Assembly: GCA_965261315.1 (NCBI GenBank)
Contig: CBDHDM010000048.1
Location: 1 to 64,000, forward strand
Source: Endozoicomonas sp965261315
GTDB lineage: Bacteria; Pseudomonadota; Gammaproteobacteria; Pseudomonadales; Endozoicomonadaceae
Length of the DNA stretch: 64,000 nt
Direction of reading: 5' to 3'
A program made the translations under genes and the position numbers. A model generated the notes under the pieces. That model saw only the letters and a program-made list of their open reading frames with translations, searched no databases and had not been told where the DNA came from. Positions 36,567-45,451 of the stretch are shown piece after piece. Position 1 is the stretch's first letter. Each line of letters begins with the position of its first letter.

Positions 36567-37802
36567 ATGAAACGTGCCATTATCCTTGTGATGGATTCAT
36601 TCGGCATTGGAGCCACTGACGACGCTGAGCAGTTTGGCGATGCAGGTTCCAATACAATTGGACATATTGCCCAGGCTTGTGCTGATGGCAAAGCCGATAT
36701 TGGTCGAAAAGGGCCATTAAACCTTCCGGAACTCTCCAGTCTTGGTCTGGCTCATGCGGCCAGAGATTCCTGTGGTGAATTCCCCAGGGGGATGACCAAT
36801 GATATGCCCATCATTGGTGCCTATGGTTATGCCAAAGAGCTGTCCAGCGGTAAGGATACGCCCAGTGGGCACTGGGAAATGACCGGTGTCCCGGTACTGT
36901 TTGAATGGGGTTATTTTCGTGATGAGAAAAACAGCTTTCCCCAGGAACTGCTGGATGAGCTGATTGAAAAAGCAAAACTGCCCGGCGTTCTGGGTAACTG
37001 TCATTCTTCTGGAACAACGATTCTGGAAGCGTTGGGCGAAGAGCATATGAAAACGGGTAAGCCGATCGTCTACACATCGGCAGACAGCGTATTTCAGATT
37101 GCCTGCCATGAGGAAACCTTTGGACTGGATCGTCTGATTGAGGTTTGTCAGATAGCCCGGGAGATTCTTGAGCCATACAACATTGGTCGTGTTATTGCCC
37201 GTCCATTTATTGGTGATGATGCGGGAGACTTCCAGCGTACCGGTAACCGCCGTGACTTTTCCGTTCTGCCACCGGCTCCAACCGTTCTGGATAAACTGGT
37301 AGCCAGTGGTGGCCAGGTAGTCAGTGTAGGCAAGATTGCAGATATCTTTGCTCACCAGGGAATTACCAGAAAGGTAAAAGCCACAGGTATTCCTGCCTTG
37401 TTTGAAGCAACCAGGGAAGAGCTCCAACAGGCGGGTGATCGCACCATTATCTTTACCAACTTCGTCGACTTTGATTCATCCTTCGGTCATCGTCGTGATG
37501 TTGCCGGTTATGCTCTGGCTCTGGAGCAGCTGGATGCGATGCTGCCTGACTTGCTTTACTCCATGGGGGATGAGGATCTGCTGATCATCACTGCGGATCA
37601 TGGTTGTGACCCAACCTGGCCAGGAACCGATCATACCCGTGAGCATATTCCCGTGCTTGTCTTCAGCAAGAAGTTGATCCCCTGTGCCCTGGGCCAGAGA
37701 GAAACGTTTGCCGATATCGGACAGACGTTGGCCAGCTTCTTTGGCCTGGAGCCCCTGGACTACGGCACATCATTTTTGCCCGAAATTTTTGAGCAAGGGT
37801 AA
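36567..37802 (+). CDS. deoB: phosphopentomutase
   Basis: DeoB converts deoxyribose-1-phosphate (and ribose-1-phosphate) to the 5-phosphate, feeding DeoC. It belongs to the alkaline-phosphatase-like fold: MKRAIILVMDSFGIGATDDA at the N-terminus holds the first metal Asp, DTPSGHWEMTGVP the phosphorylated Thr region, and ITADHGCDPTWPGTDHTREH the C-terminal metal ligands. 411 aa is close to E. coli DeoB (407). It follows deoA by 23 bp, with AGGAG upstream of its ATG. Confidence 0.97.
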   Translation: MKRAIILVMDSFGIGATDDAEQFGDAGSNTIGHIAQACADGKADIGRKGPLNLPELSSLGLAHAARDSCGEFPRGMTNDMPIIGAYGYAKELSSGKDTPSGHWEMTGVPVLFEWGYFRDEKNSFPQELLDELIEKAKLPGVLGNCHSSGTTILEALGEEHMKTGKPIVYTSADSVFQIACHEETFGLDRLIEVCQIAREILEPYNIGRVIARPFIGDDAGDFQRTGNRRDFSVLPPAPTVLDKLVASGGQVVSVGKIADIFAHQGITRKVKATGIPALFEATREELQQAGDRTIIFTNFVDFDSSFGHRRDVAGYALALEQLDAMLPDLLYSMGDEDLLIITADHGCDPTWPGTDHTREHIPVLVFSKKLIPCALGQRETFADIGQTLASFFGLEPLDYGTSFLPEIFEQG

Positions 37803-37897
37803 CTTTCGGCCATAACCAGTTTTTGGGTAGTGGGGCGAAAGGTCCAATCGCTCCTCTTATCTGTTTTGATCTGTGTATCGAGAACGAGGAGATAATC

Positions 37898-38599
37898 GTG
37901 ACACCTCATATTAATGCCAAGCCCGGAGCTTTTGCTGATGTCTGCCTGATGCCTGGCGATCCTTTGCGAGCCAAGCATATTGCAGAAACCTTCCTGGAAG
38001 GGGCTGAACAGGTAACGGATGTGCGTAACATGCTGGGATTCACTGGCACCTATGAGGGTGTCAGAGTTTCTGTGATGGGTTCTGGTATGGGTATTCCTTC
38101 AGCGTCTATTTATTACAAAGAGCTGATCACTGAATACGGTGTGAAGAGTCTGATCCGCGTTGGTTCCTGTGGAGCTATTTCCAAGGACGTCCAGGTGCGT
38201 GACATTGTTATTGGTATGGGAGCCTGTACTGATTCCAAAGTTAACCGTATGCGTTTCAAGGATCATGACTTCGCTGCCATTGCAGACTACGGACTTCTGG
38301 AAAACGCAGTAAACTCTGCCAGAGCCATGAAGCTGCCGGTTAAAGTTGGCAACCTGTTTTCTGCAGATCTTTTCTATAATCCTGATCCATCCATGTTCGA
38401 CACTATGGAAAAGTACGGCGTACTGGGTGTGGAGATGGAAGCTGCGGGCCTGTATGGCGTTTGCGCTGAGTTCGGTGCACAGGGTCTGGCAATCTGTACA
38501 GTGAGCGACCATATCCGTACGGGTGAAGCCCTGCCTTCAGAAGATCGTCAGTCGACGTTTAATGAAATGGTTGAAGTGGCTCTGAATTCATTGTTGTAA
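37898..38599 (+). CDS. deoD: purine nucleoside phosphorylase (DeoD type)
   Basis: DeoD phosphorolyses purine (deoxy)nucleosides, giving base and (deoxy)ribose-1-phosphate. The protein shows the hexameric PNP pattern: FADVCLMPGDPLRAKHIAET, RVGSCGAI, MGACTDSKVNRMRFKDHDF, LGVEMEAAGLYGV and CTVSDHIRTGE, including the catalytic-loop Asp. I start at GTG 37898 (TPHINAKPGAF), 233 aa, with a GAGGAG site upstream; an upstream ATG in the same frame at 37823 would add 25 residues unlike the family. Last gene of deoCABD. Confidence 0.95.
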   Translation: MTPHINAKPGAFADVCLMPGDPLRAKHIAETFLEGAEQVTDVRNMLGFTGTYEGVRVSVMGSGMGIPSASIYYKELITEYGVKSLIRVGSCGAISKDVQVRDIVIGMGACTDSKVNRMRFKDHDFAAIADYGLLENAVNSARAMKLPVKVGNLFSADLFYNPDPSMFDTMEKYGVLGVEMEAAGLYGVCAEFGAQGLAICTVSDHIRTGEALPSEDRQSTFNEMVEVALNSLL

Positions 38600-38636
38600 T
38601 TAAGCATTTATCCCATATTTTTATGGGTTAAAGATT

Positions 38637-38710
38637 GAACCACAGAGATCACAAAGAGCACGAAGAAAAGCTTTTCTTTTCCTTTGTGCTCTTTGTGATC
38701 TCTGTGGTTC
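38637..38710. repeat. long palindrome, 28 of 29 bp paired, after deoD
   Basis: Left arm 38637-38665 (GAACCACAGAGATCACAAAG...) pairs with right arm 38682-38710 (...CTTTGTGATCTCTGTGGTTC) with one mismatch and a loop of 16 bases. It lies between the convergent deoD and AAA+ genes and may stop both transcripts. A related shorter copy is at 31267-31315. A small hairpin CCCATA-TTTT-TATGGG at 38612-38627 sits nearer the deoD stop. Confidence 0.85.
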
Positions 38711-38759
38711 AACAAAGCATCTTTCAGCATGGTCAGGGTTCAGAATGAATCAACAGACC

Positions 38760-40262
38760 CTAAAATTCTTTATCCGCTTTGATATCCATCAGAACCTGCA
38801 GCTTCACCTCAAAAATTTCATTGATATACTTTTCAAGACTTCTGAGTCCGGGATCACTATCCTGAAGAATGAACGATTCTATTTTAGCCTTTTCGAAATC
38901 TGACAATGAGAAAGTCTTCATATTTTCACCGGTTGACTGGTAGCCTTCTTCGAGCTGAGGAATTATAGATTCAAAGGCAATATCTTTTTTTGCCTCTGCA
39001 GAGAAACCTTCGAAAACCACTTTATCCAGACGAGAAGCCATCGCTTCCAGTTGTGGGATTTTTGTACTCAGTTCATGGATATCCGAGTTGCCTGCCAGAA
39101 TCACAGTATCCGGTAGCCGGATATTAGTTTTCAGGTACGGGTTGTAAAAGGACCTGTGTGCCGGGTCGAGCAGTTTCAAGAGAAAGCCGATGACCTCCTC
39201 GGCTTGCTTATCGCTTTTTAATAAAAGCATGTCAAATTCATCAACAAACAGAACCTGGTTTTTATGATTGATATCTTTACTTGAAACAGTATTGGCAATG
39301 GTGGCATCAACCAGTCGACCGGCTTTACCATCATAGCTTTCAAAAGGGGTTCCAGTCATATCATCAATGGTCGCTCCGTCAAGGGAGATAACAGCCAGGT
39401 TTGTTCCCATCGCCTGTGCCAGCTGCTTGGCGGCATAGCTTTTTCCGGTTCCTGGTGCTCCCTGGAAATAGACTGGATAGTGTCCTTGTGGATGAATATC
39501 CATTTTCTGGAATGTGATCTCTGCCAGTGCAAAACGATTTAAGCGATCAATAAGCTCATCAGGAAAGTGTTTCAGTGCATCAGTAATTTTTTTCTTGCTG
39601 TAAACCAGAGATTTTGTATAGAAAGGTAGCCTTAATGCTTTATCAAGGATTTTGTGAAGGCGGGTAATACCTTCACTACTGGGGCTTTGCCAGAAAGTAT
39701 AAAATAGCTCATCTTCAATATAGCGCTGAGTAGCTTTATCAAGAAGGTTTTTCTTTGATCCATAGGTGTAGATCAGGTCTGTCTCGGGAATTGATGGCGG
39801 TAAGGTTGCATAATATATTTGAGAGCAGATTGTAGATATTGGATCAATTAATAATACTGCAGGTATTACGGTAAGAATCATTTTTGATTCGGGATTCATG
39901 ACCAGGAACCATTGCCATAAATACTGTCGATTCCATAACAACAGTCCCAATGGGACTGCGTATGCCATTAGGTGTTGATTGATTGTATAAAGAGGATACT
40001 CCCTTTGGACCAACCATAAAATCTGTTTCGATGCCTGTTCACCTTGTCTTATTTTTCCGAGAATATTGGCTCTTCTGAAACTGTTTCTGGCAGGGAGAAA
40101 GTCCAGGCGATCAAATATTCGATGAGTAGCCATATAGTCTCGGATATAGTTAAGTTGCTGCTGGTCATCTCCAAGACTTCCAGCGATATTTTGTGATGCT
40201 TTAGATGGGGCAATGATCAAAAGAAGAGTGATGCATATAATTTTTACTAGCCTGAATTTCAT
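38760..40262 (-). CDS. AAA+ ATPase with N-terminal signal-like sequence, 500 aa
   Basis: A Sec-type signal or anchor (VKIICITLLLIIAPSKA) opens the protein. Residues about 95-150 contain hydrophobic segments (AYAVPLGLLLWNRQYLWQWF and MILTVIPAVLLIDPIST), and an AAA+ module occupies about 255-440. Motifs are Walker A GAPGTGKSYAAK, Walker B VLFVDEFDMLL, sensor 1 ILAGNSDI and arginine-finger region MASRLDKVVFEGF. The module is closest in style to ClpX/Lon/FtsH-type AAA+ proteins, but no protease domain follows. Topology is uncertain: an exported ATP-dependent ATPase would be unusual, so the membrane segments may return the module to the cytoplasm. It is a paralogue of the gene 13 bp upstream. Confidence 0.75.
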   Translation of the reverse strand: MKFRLVKIICITLLLIIAPSKASQNIAGSLGDDQQQLNYIRDYMATHRIFDRLDFLPARNSFRRANILGKIRQGEQASKQILWLVQREYPLYTINQHLMAYAVPLGLLLWNRQYLWQWFLVMNPESKMILTVIPAVLLIDPISTICSQIYYATLPPSIPETDLIYTYGSKKNLLDKATQRYIEDELFYTFWQSPSSEGITRLHKILDKALRLPFYTKSLVYSKKKITDALKHFPDELIDRLNRFALAEITFQKMDIHPQGHYPVYFQGAPGTGKSYAAKQLAQAMGTNLAVISLDGATIDDMTGTPFESYDGKAGRLVDATIANTVSSKDINHKNQVLFVDEFDMLLLKSDKQAEEVIGFLLKLLDPAHRSFYNPYLKTNIRLPDTVILAGNSDIHELSTKIPQLEAMASRLDKVVFEGFSAEAKKDIAFESIIPQLEEGYQSTGENMKTFSLSDFEKAKIESFILQDSDPGLRSLEKYINEIFEVKLQVLMDIKADKEF

Positions 40263-40275
40263 AAAAGTTCATTTT

Positions 40276-41742
40276 TTATTCGGATTGCTGAAGGTTTATT
40301 TCAAAAACTTCGTGAATGAATTTCTCCAGACTTCGCAGTCCTGGGTCTGTATCAGACTGAATGAAATTATCAATTCTTGTCAGGTCGATTTCTGATATTG
40401 AAAATTCGGCAAGTCCCTCGGAAATAGACTTATAGCTTTGCTCCATTTTAGGAATCATCAAGCTGAATGCTATGTCTTGTTTTGTTTGAGAGGAAAAGCC
40501 ATCAAAAAAGATTCTTTCCAGTCTTGATGCCATAGACTGTAGTTGCTGGTTTTGAATACTGACGGTATGAATATCGGTATTTCCGGCCAGTATAATCGTA
40601 TCGGGAAGGCGGATATCTGTTTTTAAATAAGGGCTGTAAAAATATCGATGGTGAGGATCTAATATTTTCAGGAAAAATGCCAGTACATCTTGGGATTGTT
40701 TATCTCCATCAATAAAAAGACGGTCGAATTCGTCTATTAACAGTACCTGATTGTGATGGTTGATATCCTGGATAGATGCAGTGTTCGCAACTATAGCTTC
40801 TAAAAGTAATCCTGGTTTGGCCTCCAGACTGTCGAATGAAGTTCCGATAATGTCATCAATGTTAGCGCCATCCAGCGTCACTGTGGCAAGATTAGTTCCC
40901 ATGGCGCAGGCAAGATGTTTGGCCGCATAAGTTTTACCAGTCCCGGGAGACCCATAAAAATAAACCGGGTAGCGACCCTCTGGTTTAGGCGTCATTTTCT
41001 GAATCATTATTTCAGAGAAAGCAAACCGGATTAATCTATTTTTCAGTTCTGTGGAATAATGCCATAGCTTTTCCTGCGTTTTCTCCTGATCGTATACCAG
41101 TAGCTTGGCATGCATCGGCATGCGGAGAGCTTTATCCATCACTTTAACTAATTTGTCATATTGATCAGTATTTTCAGTTTGCCAGAATCGGTAAAAAATA
41201 GACTCTTCCAGATATGCTCTGGTAACTTTATCAAGAAGGTGTCTTTTTGCCCCATACTCAACAATAAGATCGGCCTCTGGAAGTTGAGGGGGCTCCTTAA
41301 TATAGTAAAGCTGCTCTCCGGCACCAATAAATAAAAAACCAGCCAATGTCATGACTACCGGAGACGCACTGGTCAGGACCGATCCAATGAGGTGTGAAGG
41401 CAGTTGGCTGAGTATCACGCCTGTTGCTGCCAGTGGTATGCCCCCATAGATTCCATATTTTTTTAATTGAGTATGAGCGTATTCAACGGACATATCTGTT
41501 AAGGCTTTTCGGGTGGCTTCACGACCTTCTGTAACCTGCTCTTCCGGGCTGAGAGAGTGATAGTTTGCCATTGTTTTGAAAAAGTCGAGCCTGTCAAAAA
41601 AGCGCGTCTCGGACATGTAATTCCGAATGCCTTTTCTTTGAGACCATATATTTGTGGATTCTTCTGCTTTAGTAATATTTACACGTAGGGTGGTTGTAAA
41701 TAGCAAGAAAGCAATGAGTAAGTTTTTTTGAAGTCTCATCAT
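40276..41742 (-). CDS. AAA+ ATPase with N-terminal signal-like sequence, 488 aa (paralogue)
   Basis: The layout and motifs match the downstream gene along nearly the whole length. There is a signal-like start (NLLIAFLLFTTTLRVNITKA), hydrophobic segments at about 105-155 (GIPLAATGVILSQLPSHLIG and SPVVMTLAGFLFIGAG), then Walker A GSPGTGKTYAAK, Walker B VLLIDEFDRLF, sensor 1 ILAGNTDI and MASRLERIFFDGF. The short spacing implies one operon from this gene. The pair looks like a tandem duplication that has since diverged. No substrate-binding or protease domain is recognisable, so the role is unknown. Confidence 0.75.
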   Translation of the reverse strand: MMRLQKNLLIAFLLFTTTLRVNITKAEESTNIWSQRKGIRNYMSETRFFDRLDFFKTMANYHSLSPEEQVTEGREATRKALTDMSVEYAHTQLKKYGIYGGIPLAATGVILSQLPSHLIGSVLTSASPVVMTLAGFLFIGAGEQLYYIKEPPQLPEADLIVEYGAKRHLLDKVTRAYLEESIFYRFWQTENTDQYDKLVKVMDKALRMPMHAKLLVYDQEKTQEKLWHYSTELKNRLIRFAFSEIMIQKMTPKPEGRYPVYFYGSPGTGKTYAAKHLACAMGTNLATVTLDGANIDDIIGTSFDSLEAKPGLLLEAIVANTASIQDINHHNQVLLIDEFDRLFIDGDKQSQDVLAFFLKILDPHHRYFYSPYLKTDIRLPDTIILAGNTDIHTVSIQNQQLQSMASRLERIFFDGFSSQTKQDIAFSLMIPKMEQSYKSISEGLAEFSISEIDLTRIDNFIQSDTDPGLRSLEKFIHEVFEINLQQSE

Positions 41743-41937
41743 TCATCCGGATGCAGCGTGAATATCATTTTTAGTGAAATAAAGCTGCTTGGACTTTTTA
41801 TAATCTAATTGGTTCCATGGAACTAGTTGTTAAATGATAAGTTTGCTTATTTTCAGAATGAAAATATTTGGTTCTATTGACGTTTCGTTGCGAGGCTGGT
41901 GTGAGCCCCCGCATGATTCCAGAGAGGTAAATGATTT

Positions 41938-42579
41938 CTACTGGTTGCCAACCCACTCCTGCTCGACAATCAGATCCAGTATCCACCGCTTACTGGAGGC
42001 ATCAGCCGGAGGGTTAGGCACATCAAACTCTTTGATCCGTAAACGATAAGCCGTACCTGGTTTGAACTCAAAACCTTCGATGTTTCCATAGAACAGGGTC
42101 CAGGGATCATCTTCGGACTCGCGAATTTGCAAGCACTCCATTGGCCCGACGCCGGTGCAGTGAGTTTTTTCCGGAGCAATGTAAATGAAGCGGGTTACCC
42201 CATCTTCCATATTGGGCTGCTTTTTGAACACATAGCTTGTTGTATTGGTGCTGAGTATCAGTTGATCTCCAGACATCTGAACCCTTGGCTTATCATCCAA
42301 AAGCTGTTTTAAAGCGGCTTCCTTTCTGGCAGCTTCACCATGGCACATCATCAGGGTGCTGGCCAGTTGCTCCACAATCAACTGGTCACCAGCCATTTTT
42401 ACGGAGCCCATCAAACGGTTGCATCCGGCATTGGCTGAGATGCGATCTTTTTTGATATCCAGAGTGATAGGTGATGTTTTTACTGCAGGGTTGGTTTCCT
42501 GCCATCGGCCTTCGGGCAACGTATTACAGGCTGTCAGTAGTACAGACATAACCACAATCCCAAATTGAACTGCTTTCAT
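41938..42579 (-). CDS. META/HslJ-type lipoprotein with DUF4377-like C-terminal part
   Basis: I start at the ATG at 42579, with GGAG upstream, which gives a lipoprotein signal (GIVVMSVLLTAC; Cys18 predicted lipidated). The META-like domain has ISANAGCNRLMGSVKM and MMCHGEAARKEAAL, typical of the HslJ family. The C-terminal half with IYIAPEKTHCTGVGPMECLQ and WTLFYGNIEGFEF resembles DUF4377. Such proteins sit in the outer membrane or periplasm; HslJ relates to heat and novobiocin resistance in E. coli, but function here is unproven. The frame is open 35 codons further upstream. Confidence 0.8.
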   Translation of the reverse strand: MKAVQFGIVVMSVLLTACNTLPEGRWQETNPAVKTSPITLDIKKDRISANAGCNRLMGSVKMAGDQLIVEQLASTLMMCHGEAARKEAALKQLLDDKPRVQMSGDQLILSTNTTSYVFKKQPNMEDGVTRFIYIAPEKTHCTGVGPMECLQIRESEDDPWTLFYGNIEGFEFKPGTAYRLRIKEFDVPNPPADASSKRWILDLIVEQEWVGNQ

Positions 42580-42700
42580 TGAAAACTCCGGTGGACTTCC
42601 GATAAAAAAAGCCCTGGTATTTTGACAGAGAGAGTGGTGAATATAAAAGAAGTATTGGTTCCCGGTTTCAGGAACCAATAGCAAGGTCTGCAGGGTGTTA

Positions 42701-44050
42701 TCAGATTGAGAAGCTGTAGCTTAGCCAGGCTCGCAGGTTTTTTGCTTCATTTTGATCAGTTGCTTTATAAAAGGCATCACTGTTCTTGTAATAGGCATAC
42801 TCTACTTTTAACTGCAGGCCTTTCAGCTCTTGCTGGTTGAGCTTATAGATCAGCGTCAGATCACTCTCATATTCATGCACGTCCTGCTCTGTACCGTTTG
42901 TCACATGTCGGGCTTTCATGCCAGAGCCATATATATAGTTGTAACCGAAGGAAAGGCCATCAATACCTACAGAAGTAAAGTCAAACTCGGCACCCACCAT
43001 CCAAGCGGTTTCTTTATCAAAGTTGAAGGCTGAATAGATGGCGTTGCTGGGTACATTGTATGCACCCTGAGTGTTGTCCCCGAAGTTGTAGTCGTAGTTC
43101 CCTATGGTTTGGTAGTCACCTTGCTGATTACTAATAGCTGTTTTGGCTTTGGTGTAAGTGACACCGGCATTAAACGTCCATGAACCATTTTCCAGAACAG
43201 CATTCAGGTTGCCAGACTGGGCTTTATTCTCAAAAGGTGCTTTTTCACTGACCCATTTCCAGAGATCTCCATCCTGCTTGGCGTAGTAGTACATGCCGGT
43301 CATTGTGAGTTTGGAATCGTTGTACAGTGGTATGGTAAAAATGGCGTTGCCATTGTGAGCATTAACGTACTTTCGAGCAAGACCATTGTTGTATTGCAGT
43401 TCAAGGCTTCGTTGGTTCGCAAAATCAAAGGTATAGCCCAATTGCATGCCAATAACCCAGTCGATCTTCTCATTCTCAGCATTCACTATATGATGAAAAC
43501 CGGACTGGGATCTTTTGGACACTTCGTTGACCCAGGCGATTTTGCCCTTGAAGTTATCCATATCTACGGAGGCATCAACACCTTGCCAGCTACTGGGCAC
43601 GGAGCGTGAACCTGAAATGGTTATCAGGCCGGTTTCAACCAGTTGGCGACCAATTTTGACATCAGCAGAAAGGCCGTCATAACTTTCTGGTAATTTGAAA
43701 TCTACCCATGCCTGCCCCAGCTTACCAAACCCCTCGGCACTTTCATTCAGCAGACCGCTGGAGTCAACACCATTACCCGCCTTCATATCCAGTTTTGCCA
43801 CACGATAGGCTGAGCCACCAACACTGACAAAGTCAGCGAGGTAGCCAGTCTCAGCATTAAGCCAGACAGCACCAGTCCATGCGCCGGCAGTGGTATCATT
43901 CGAGGTGTTTTTATCGTTATAAAATACGGTCTGAACTTTGCCATCAATTTTGGCGTCACTGATAAACGAATCATAACTGTCACTGGCCAAAACAGGCAGA
44001 CTGAAAAAAGCAACAGCACAGGATAGTAAAGAGGGTTTTAAACTGGACAA
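42701..44050 (-). CDS. OprD-family outer-membrane porin, 449 aa
   Basis: A signal peptide (SLLSCAVAFFSLPVLA) precedes a beta-barrel with alternating aromatic residues and a C-terminal Phe-Ser-Ile strand. The OprD pattern is seen in the early strands (KIDGKVQTVFYNDKN, RVAKLDMKAGNGVD), in DVKIGRQLVETGLI and in the late YNYIYGSGMKARH. Members take up amino acids, peptides or organic acids; the substrate is not evident. The start is TTG at 44050. It lies between a META lipoprotein and a metallophosphatase-like gene, each separately spaced. Confidence 0.85.
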   Translation of the reverse strand: MSSLKPSLLSCAVAFFSLPVLASDSYDSFISDAKIDGKVQTVFYNDKNTSNDTTAGAWTGAVWLNAETGYLADFVSVGGSAYRVAKLDMKAGNGVDSSGLLNESAEGFGKLGQAWVDFKLPESYDGLSADVKIGRQLVETGLITISGSRSVPSSWQGVDASVDMDNFKGKIAWVNEVSKRSQSGFHHIVNAENEKIDWVIGMQLGYTFDFANQRSLELQYNNGLARKYVNAHNGNAIFTIPLYNDSKLTMTGMYYYAKQDGDLWKWVSEKAPFENKAQSGNLNAVLENGSWTFNAGVTYTKAKTAISNQQGDYQTIGNYDYNFGDNTQGAYNVPSNAIYSAFNFDKETAWMVGAEFDFTSVGIDGLSFGYNYIYGSGMKARHVTNGTEQDVHEYESDLTLIYKLNQQELKGLQLKVEYAYYKNSDAFYKATDQNEAKNLRAWLSYSFSI

Positions 44051-44228
44051 GGGAAGTACCTGCTAAATCAATGGTAGTGATTGAGTGAAGCAAGTATAGA
44101 TGCTGTAGCAGAAGCTGATAGAAATTAACCGATAGAATAAAAAGAGAATGTAAAGCTAAATGAAGGATACGATTTTTATTTTGTTACGATAGTCTTATTA
44201 ATATTGATTGCCGTATTTAAATAAGTAC

Positions 44229-45185
44229 TCAGTAACCATGTTCAGGTTCTATTTTGCTAATCAGGTTTATTTGTACGGAGTTTGTTTTCTTTAACTCACC
44301 ATTACGAAACTCCAGATCAATGCGACGAATGGCTGGGCAGCATGCAGAGGTATTTAAAGGTGCACTTGTTTCAGTAACACGATAGGCTTCATCGGGTGCC
44401 AGGGCGCTGTTTCCTACCATGAGGTCAATACCTTCCATTTTTGAAACCGGGGAAGCAGACTTATTTCCATGGTTTGAAGGTTTGGGGTAATGAATTGCGT
44501 GAGTAGCAACAATAACAATATCAGCCTGCCGTCTGAGATAGGGTATAAGCTCTGAAGCAGCTACTTCTGGTTCAATGAGTTCAATACCTCGCCGGTACTC
44601 TGCAATTTCATCATTGAGATATCCTGGCCTGGTGAGCCCCATAACGGCAATACGGAGGCCATCGAAATCAAATAACGCATAGGCATCAAATACAGGTCTG
44701 CCTGTTTCCGATTCATAAAGGTTGGCAGAAAGGAATGGGAAATCTGCTGTAGCTTCCTGTGTACGGATATTATTCATGGGCTCATCAAATAATAATGGGC
44801 TGACCGCCATGGCATTATAACCCAGCTGGTTGAGCTGTTTCAGATTCAGGATATCATCATCAGTGCTGAGCTCACCTCCGGACAGTAATAGCAGTTTTCC
44901 CCCATCGGCTTCTACTTCTTTGCGTATTTTATTAATAAGCTCCTGTTTCTGAATTAGTTGCGCATTACTATCTGCCCTTTCATTATCATAGTCACGAGTC
45001 AGTTCACTGGTGTTTAGAATGGTGAGTTTGTATGTTTTATCAGGAATATAACTGGGCTTCTGGCTTTCATTAGCAGTCCAGAAATAAGCCAGCGCAACAA
45101 GCATAGATGTCAGAGAGGTTTTGATGATCAGCTTTGACCAGGATCTATGCTGCGTAACTGAGGAACCCGCTGGTCTGGAGTGCAT
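44229..45185 (-). CDS. 5'-nucleotidase/UshA-like metallophosphatase fold, catalytic residues lost, 318 aa
   Basis: An N-terminal membrane anchor (LTSMLVALAYFWTAN) precedes a domain that follows the UshA/YfkN core strand by strand. The usual NDxHG reads NTSEL, GGD reads GGE (LLLLSGGELSTD), NHEFD reads SPLLFD (AMAVSPLLFDEPM), and the GGHS position reads VGNSA. Only the ATH.xHY histidines remain. All dinuclear metal ligand sites except one are therefore altered, so hydrolase activity is unlikely. It is probably a pseudoenzyme anchored to the inner membrane facing the periplasm. It lies between tsx and the OprD-type gene. Confidence 0.7.
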   Translation of the reverse strand: MHSRPAGSSVTQHRSWSKLIIKTSLTSMLVALAYFWTANESQKPSYIPDKTYKLTILNTSELTRDYDNERADSNAQLIQKQELINKIRKEVEADGGKLLLLSGGELSTDDDILNLKQLNQLGYNAMAVSPLLFDEPMNNIRTQEATADFPFLSANLYESETGRPVFDAYALFDFDGLRIAVMGLTRPGYLNDEIAEYRRGIELIEPEVAASELIPYLRRQADIVIVATHAIHYPKPSNHGNKSASPVSKMEGIDLMVGNSALAPDEAYRVTETSAPLNTSACCPAIRRIDLEFRNGELKKTNSVQINLISKIEPEHGY

Positions 45186-45451
45186 AAAGACAGCTTCCGG
45201 GAAAAGTTATCAACAATATAACATCTGTTCTTTGGTACGTGTGTCTTTATGAGTTAATTATCCTGAAAGCATTTTGTAAGCGCTGAATCATCTATATAAA
45301 TAAGTATTCTTTATAGCTTGTTGCTTTTTATACTGATCAAAAAATCGTAGTCAGAGGTGAGCTGAATTAGCATATGGCACTTTAGCTCCTATGAGCCTGG
45401 CATCCTTGCCGGTAATAACTTAGCGGGCAGAAATCTTGGTGGTAATGGTTC

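Noticed and set aside
36717..37427. A 236-codon minus-strand frame opposite deoB
   Set aside because: DeoB is certain on the plus strand, and the antisense frame has no coding features.
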